Made by a program: the position numbers and the translations under genes. A stretch of 64,000 bases of DNA from Bradyrhizobium ontarionense (GTDB taxonomy: Bacteria; Pseudomonadota; Alphaproteobacteria; Rhizobiales; Xanthobacteraceae). Below are positions 60,051-64,000 of the stretch, piece by piece. Location of the stretch: the NCBI RefSeq assembly GCF_021088345.1, contig NZ_CP088156.1, positions 8,361,001 to 8,425,000 of the forward strand. The letters are read 5' to 3'. The notes beneath the pieces are model-generated. The model was not told the origin of the DNA, ran no database searches, and saw nothing but the letters and a program-made list of their open reading frames with translations. Position 1 is the first letter of the stretch. Each line of letters opens with the position of its first letter.

Positions 60051-60701
60051 ATGCCCCGCATCCTTCTGATCAACCCCAACAGCTCGGCGGCGACCACCGC
60101 GATGATGGTGTCGATCGCGGCGTCGTGCTGCGGAGATCGGGCCGAGGTGTTTGGCGCCACCGCAAAGCGGGCACCGACCATGATCACGGATGGCGCGGCG
60201 CTTGTCGCGTCGGCCACGGAAGTCGTCGAGATCGCCCGGGCGCATCGCGACGCTTGCGACGGCATCATCGTCGCCGCCTTCGGCGATCCCGGCGCGGCCG
60301 AGATTCGCAGCTTCGGCTCTCGGCCGGTGGTGGGAATCGGCGAGGCGGCGATGCGCGCGGCCGCGCAGGGCGGGCGGCGCTTCGGCGTCGCCACCGTGAC
60401 GCCGGCGCTGGTCGCGAGCATCGCGGCTCTCGCACACGGGCTCGGGCTGTCAGCGCAATTCACCGGCACGCGGCTGACCGAGGGTGATCCGGCCGCCCTC
60501 GCTGCCGATCCGGCGCGGCTCGTCGCTGCGCTGGCCGCGGCGACGCGGGCCTGCATCGACGCCGATGGCGCCGAGGCCGTGATCATCGGCGGCGGTCCGC
60601 TGGCGCAGGCCGCCGATCAGCTGCAGCCACAGTTCGAGGTCCCCATCATCAAGCCGATCGCGGCGGCGATGGCGCAACTGCTGCGGCAGCTGCCGGCCTG
60701 A
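60051..60701 (+). CDS. Asp/Glu/hydantoin racemase-family protein without catalytic cysteines
   Basis: A 216-residue protein of the aspartate/glutamate/hydantoin racemase fold: LLINPNSSAATTAMM (about 5-19), IIVAAFGDPGAAEIR (about 72-86), RPVVGIGEAAMRAA (about 91-104) and AVIIGGGPLAQAA (about 176-188). The two cysteines used for proton transfer in hydantoin racemase (Cys76 and Cys181 in the Agrobacterium enzyme) correspond to A76 and G181 here. Racemisation by the normal mechanism is therefore unlikely, and the true activity is unknown. The start codon is taken at 60051; the ribosome binding site is weak. Confidence 0.75.
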   Translation: MPRILLINPNSSAATTAMMVSIAASCCGDRAEVFGATAKRAPTMITDGAALVASATEVVEIARAHRDACDGIIVAAFGDPGAAEIRSFGSRPVVGIGEAAMRAAAQGGRRFGVATVTPALVASIAALAHGLGLSAQFTGTRLTEGDPAALAADPARLVAALAAATRACIDADGAEAVIIGGGPLAQAADQLQPQFEVPIIKPIAAAMAQLLRQLPA

Positions 60702-60727
60702 ACGGCGTGGCCTGCGACTGCCGGGCT

Positions 60728-62110
60728 TCAGTCCGCTGCGGACGACATCGCGTTTGGCCGGTAGCTTGCCGCCGGATGCGGCGCGGCGAGCCGGGCGCGG
60801 CCGAACATTTTTTCGCGCAACGTTCCCGGTTGGTACGCCTTCTTGTAGCGGCCGCGCTTCGTCAACTCCGGCACCAGCATGTCGGCAACATCCGCAAAGC
60901 TCTCCGGCGACAGCGCAAACGCAAGATTGAGCCCGTCGACGCCGGTCTGCTCGATCCAGGCCTCGATCGCGTCGGCGACCTTCGCGGGCGAGCCGACGAA
61001 CACCGGGCCGATGCCGCCGATGCCGACATGCTCGGCGACCTCGCGCACGGTCCACACCCGGTCCGGATCGGCGCGGGTGACGTTGTCCATCGCGCTGCGG
61101 CCGGCGTCGTTGAGCACATGGCGGACCTGCTGGTCGAGGTCGTAGGTCGAGAAGTCGACGCCGGTCCAGCCCGACATCAGGGTCAGCGAGGCCTCGTGAT
61201 CGATGTAGCGGCGGTAGTCGGCGAACTTGGCCTCGGCCTCCGCATCGGTCTCGCCGAGCACCACGGTGGCGATACTGAAGATGACGATGTCGTCTCCTGC
61301 GCGCCCCGCCTCGGCGGCGGCCTGGCGGATCGCGGCGACGCGCGGCGCGATGATCTTGGCCGAGGGGCCGGACATGAACACGCATTCGGCGTGGCGGCCG
61401 GCGAAGACGCGGCCGCGCGGCGAGGTGCCGGCCTGGTACAGCACCGGCGTCCGCTGCGGCGACGGCTCGCACAGATGGATGGCGTCGAGCTGGTAGTTCT
61501 CGCCGTGATGGCTGACGCGGTGGACTTTTGCGGGATCGGTGAAGATGCCGCTGGCGCGGTCGCGCTTGACGGCGTCGTCCTCCCAGCTGCCTTCCCACAA
61601 TTTGTAGACCACCTCCATGTATTCGTCGGCGACGTCGTAGCGGTCGTCATGCGCGGTCTGGCGCGCCTTGCCCATGCCGCGCGCGGCGCTGTCGAGATAG
61701 CCGGTGACGATGTTCCAGCCGATGCGGCCTTGCGTCAGATGATCCAGCGTCGACATGCGGCGCGCGAACGGGTAGGGCGGCTCGTAGGACAAGGTGCAGG
61801 TGACGCCGAAGCCGAGATGCTCGGTCACCGCGGCCATCGCCGAAACCAGCATCATCGGATCGTTCACCGGCACCTGGATGGCGTGGCGCAGCGCCGCGTC
61901 GGGATTGCCGCCATAGACGTCGTAGACGCCGAGCACGTCGGCGAGGAACAGCCCGTCGAAGCGGCCGCGCTCCAGCGTTTTCGCGAGGTCGAGCCAATAG
62001 GGCAGGCGATTGTAGTCGCTGGAGCGGTCGCGCGGATGCCGCCACAGGCCGGGCGACTGGTGGCCGACGCAGTTCATCGCAAACGCATTCAACCGGATGT
62101 CCGCAGCCAT
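60728..62110 (-). CDS. LLM-class flavin-dependent monooxygenase (NtaA/SnaA/DszA type)
   Basis: A 460-residue reduced-FMN-dependent monooxygenase of the luciferase-like superfamily. SSDYNRLPYWLDLAKTLERG (about 30-49), RFDGLFLADVLG (about 50-61), GRIGWNIVTGYLDSAARGMG (about 129-148) and VLYQAGTSPRGR (about 226-237) are hallmarks of the NtaA/SnaA/DszA/SoxA branch, which oxidises xenobiotics, nitrilotriacetate or sulfur compounds. GAGGGA before the ATG at 62110 decides the start over a longer frame. The required flavin reductase is not adjacent. The substrate is unknown. Confidence 0.88.
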   Translation of the reverse strand: MAADIRLNAFAMNCVGHQSPGLWRHPRDRSSDYNRLPYWLDLAKTLERGRFDGLFLADVLGVYDVYGGNPDAALRHAIQVPVNDPMMLVSAMAAVTEHLGFGVTCTLSYEPPYPFARRMSTLDHLTQGRIGWNIVTGYLDSAARGMGKARQTAHDDRYDVADEYMEVVYKLWEGSWEDDAVKRDRASGIFTDPAKVHRVSHHGENYQLDAIHLCEPSPQRTPVLYQAGTSPRGRVFAGRHAECVFMSGPSAKIIAPRVAAIRQAAAEAGRAGDDIVIFSIATVVLGETDAEAEAKFADYRRYIDHEASLTLMSGWTGVDFSTYDLDQQVRHVLNDAGRSAMDNVTRADPDRVWTVREVAEHVGIGGIGPVFVGSPAKVADAIEAWIEQTGVDGLNLAFALSPESFADVADMLVPELTKRGRYKKAYQPGTLREKMFGRARLAAPHPAASYRPNAMSSAAD

Positions 62111-62308
62111 GATGGTCCCTCGAAATTGTCGTGCGCGACCAGATGGCATGCTTTGCCGATGGTTTTCAATCGCGTGCGTGCGCACGGCCGCTTGCAGCGT
62201 GCGCAAGCTCGGCTATGGTCGGAACGGATCAAGCGCGCCGCGGCTTCAATGACGGCGCAGGCCGGGCCTTGGCTCGCATCTTGGTCCGCATGTGGGGAGA
62301 CGAGGTTG

Positions 62309-63976
62309 ATGGCGATCCGGATCACGGCGCTGGTTGCGCTGGCACTGACATCGTCGGCTGTGGCCTCCGTCCATGCGGAGGATTTCAAGGCGAGCTGCGC
62401 CGCGCTGGCGCAAGGTTTTTCCGGCAGCGGCCGCATCGTGGCGGCGGAGTTCGTCGCCGCGGGCGGCGTGCAGCTGGCGCCGCCGGCGCCTGCCGGTGTC
62501 ACCGGACCCGCGCCGGACCATTGCCTGATCCGCGGCAGGATCAATGAGCGCACCGGCATCGACGGCAAGCCCTATGCGATCGGCTACGAGCTACGTTTGC
62601 CCGCGACATGGAACGGAAAATTCTTCTTCCAGGGCGGTGGCGGCGTCGACGGGGTGCTGCGGCCGGCGCTCGGCCTGGTCACGGGTGTCACGCCGCCCAA
62701 TGGACTGTCCAACGGCTATGCGGTGGCCTCGACCGATTCCGGCCATCTCGAAGAGCCCGGGGCGCTCGGGCCGTATCTGTTCGGTCTCGATCCGCAGGCG
62801 CGGCGCGACAAGGGCTACAGCTCGATTCCGCCGGTGGCGGCCGCGGCGAAGGCTGCAACGGAAAAGCTGTACGGCAATGCGCCGCGCCGCTCCTACTTCG
62901 TCGGCTGCTCCAATGGCGGCCGCCAGGCCATGGCGGTAACGCAGCGTTTTCCCGAGTTGTTCGACGGCGTGATCGCAGGTGCGCCGGCCTATCGCGTGCC
63001 GCTCGCCGGCATCGACGTGATCGCGCAGGAGCAGGCGCTGCTGGCGATCGCGCCGCCCGGTGCCGACGGCAAGGCGGATGTCGGCAGCGCGCTGACCGAT
63101 GATGATCTGAAGACGGTCGCCGATGCCGTCATCACGGCCTGCGATGCCGCCGATGGTGCCAAGGACGGCATGGTGCAGGATGTCATGGCCTGCCGCTTCG
63201 ATCCGGCCGTGCTCGCCTGCAAGGACGGCCAGACATCGCAGTGCCTGCCGGACGCCAAGCTCAAGGCCGTTCGATTGATGTTCGATGGCAGCCGCAATTC
63301 CATGGGCCAGCTGATCTACGCGCGCTGGCCCTACGATCCCGGCCTCGCCGCGCCCGGCTGGCGCGCCTGGAAGCTCGGCACGCCGAAATCGAGCCCGCCG
63401 AATGCGCGCAACCTCACGCTCATTCCCGGCGGCGTCGCCTATGACTTCATGAGCCCACCGGAGAAGCCGGACGATCTCGTCGCCTGGGTGCGCAATTTCG
63501 ATCTCAACCGCGATCCGCCGAAGGTGATGAAGGGCGCCGGAGGCTTCGACGCCGGCATGGAATATGAGGCGGCGACCTCGACCGATCTCGACGCCTTCAA
63601 GGCCAAGGGCGGCAAGATGCTGTTGTATCACGGCGCCGCCGACCCGATCTTCTCGGCGCTCGACACGATCGACTATGTCGATCAGCTCAAGACGAAGTAC
63701 GGTGCCGACACCGACGGCTTCGCGCGGCTGTTCCTGGTTCCCGGCATGAACCATTGCGGCGGGGGGCCTGCGACCGACCAGTTCGACCTGCTGAGCGCGC
63801 TCGACACATGGGTGGAGGGCACCGGCTCGGCGCCGGAGTCGATCCGCGCCACCGCACGGCGTGCGCCGGATGTGCCGTGGCCGGGCCGGACGCGGGATAT
63901 CTGCGCGTTCCCGAAGGTGCTGGCCTACAAGGGGACCGGCAGCCTCGAGGACGCGGCCAGTTTCGAGTGCCGCTGA
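62309..63976 (+). CDS. Tannase/feruloyl esterase family hydrolase
   Basis: A 555-residue secreted esterase. A signal peptide spans about 1-23 (ending VHA). The family CS-D-HC catalytic arrangement is visible: C200-S201 in YFVGCSNGGRQAM, an Asp in LYHGAADPIFSA near 440, and His-Cys in PGMNHCGGG near 482, with the two cysteines expected to form a disulfide that holds the triad. FFFQGGGGVDGVL (about 105-117) is the oxyanion region. It hydrolyses ester bonds of plant phenolics such as feruloyl or galloyl esters. The ATG at 62309 follows GGGGAGACGAGG. It is divergent from the monooxygenase. Confidence 0.87.
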   Translation: MAIRITALVALALTSSAVASVHAEDFKASCAALAQGFSGSGRIVAAEFVAAGGVQLAPPAPAGVTGPAPDHCLIRGRINERTGIDGKPYAIGYELRLPATWNGKFFFQGGGGVDGVLRPALGLVTGVTPPNGLSNGYAVASTDSGHLEEPGALGPYLFGLDPQARRDKGYSSIPPVAAAAKAATEKLYGNAPRRSYFVGCSNGGRQAMAVTQRFPELFDGVIAGAPAYRVPLAGIDVIAQEQALLAIAPPGADGKADVGSALTDDDLKTVADAVITACDAADGAKDGMVQDVMACRFDPAVLACKDGQTSQCLPDAKLKAVRLMFDGSRNSMGQLIYARWPYDPGLAAPGWRAWKLGTPKSSPPNARNLTLIPGGVAYDFMSPPEKPDDLVAWVRNFDLNRDPPKVMKGAGGFDAGMEYEAATSTDLDAFKAKGGKMLLYHGAADPIFSALDTIDYVDQLKTKYGADTDGFARLFLVPGMNHCGGGPATDQFDLLSALDTWVEGTGSAPESIRATARRAPDVPWPGRTRDICAFPKVLAYKGTGSLEDAASFECR

Positions 63977-64000
63977 GCGTCGGGCGCCGCCTTCACTGGC

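Noticed and set aside
60707..62308. A long plus-strand open frame that would extend the tannase gene upstream by more than 500 codons
   Set aside because: It is antisense to the well-supported monooxygenase gene, is rich in His/Arg/Gln-type shadow composition, and the true esterase has a signal peptide beginning at 62309.

Overview
The window is high-GC alphaproteobacterial chromosome and looks like Bradyrhizobium or a close relative. The reasons are the strongly GC-biased third codon positions, a complete-looking oxygen-dependent (cob-type) cobalamin cluster with bluB, a DUF1236 secreted protein, and extragenic palindromes of the kind familiar from Bradyrhizobium. The genus is inferred; no rRNA or tRNA gene was seen, and I saw no CRISPR array.

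Layout. Positions 1-1252 hold a two-gene, lower-GC pair of unknown function, the first with a HEPN-like R-x4-H motif. Positions 1726-9507 hold mixed metabolism: adenine deaminase, an orphan TAXI binding protein, a ~410-bp repeat, a DUF1236 protein, a VanZ-like protein, and a split thiamine-diphosphate decarboxylase divergent from a 2-hydroxyacid dehydrogenase. Positions 9926-15779 hold a small conserved protein, a TetR/EamA/haloacetate-dehalogenase-like operon with two matching operators, a GNAT acetyltransferase and an inducible-type basic amino acid decarboxylase.

Positions 15982-38059 are a dense cobalamin region. One block carries late steps and nucleotide-loop assembly (cobT, an alpha-ribazole-phosphatase-like gene, cobS, cobC, cobD/cbiB, cobQ, cobO, cobP). 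After a cobalamin riboswitch comes DUF1636-cobW-cobN-cobG-cobH-cobI-cobJ, followed by cobK, cobL-cobE-cobM, cbiD and cobB-bluB. Most genes overlap by 4 bp. The set has CobG (aerobic ring contraction) but CbiD instead of CobF. CobA/SUMT, CobF and the CobS/CobT chelatase subunits are not in the window.

Positions 38061-51291 begin with a formyltransferase and a glycosyltransferase-like gene, then an AT-richer intergenic region, an ECF sigma factor, and flagellar filament/hook genes: flagellin, fliD, fliS, a small possible sigma partner, flgD, flgE, two small helical proteins (one FlgN-like), flgK and flgL. These build the hook, hook-filament junction, filament and cap.

Positions 51462-64000 are accessory: a Gly/Tyr-rich secreted protein, a sulfur-linked group (alpha/beta hydrolase, metY, nitroreductase, ssuA-like), the inverted second copy of the ~410-bp repeat, a low-GC island bracketed by short palindromes and containing a truncated gene and a membrane protein, a TetR/O-methyltransferase divergent pair, an Asp/Glu-racemase-fold protein lacking both catalytic cysteines, a flavin-dependent monooxygenase and a tannase/feruloyl-esterase family protein.
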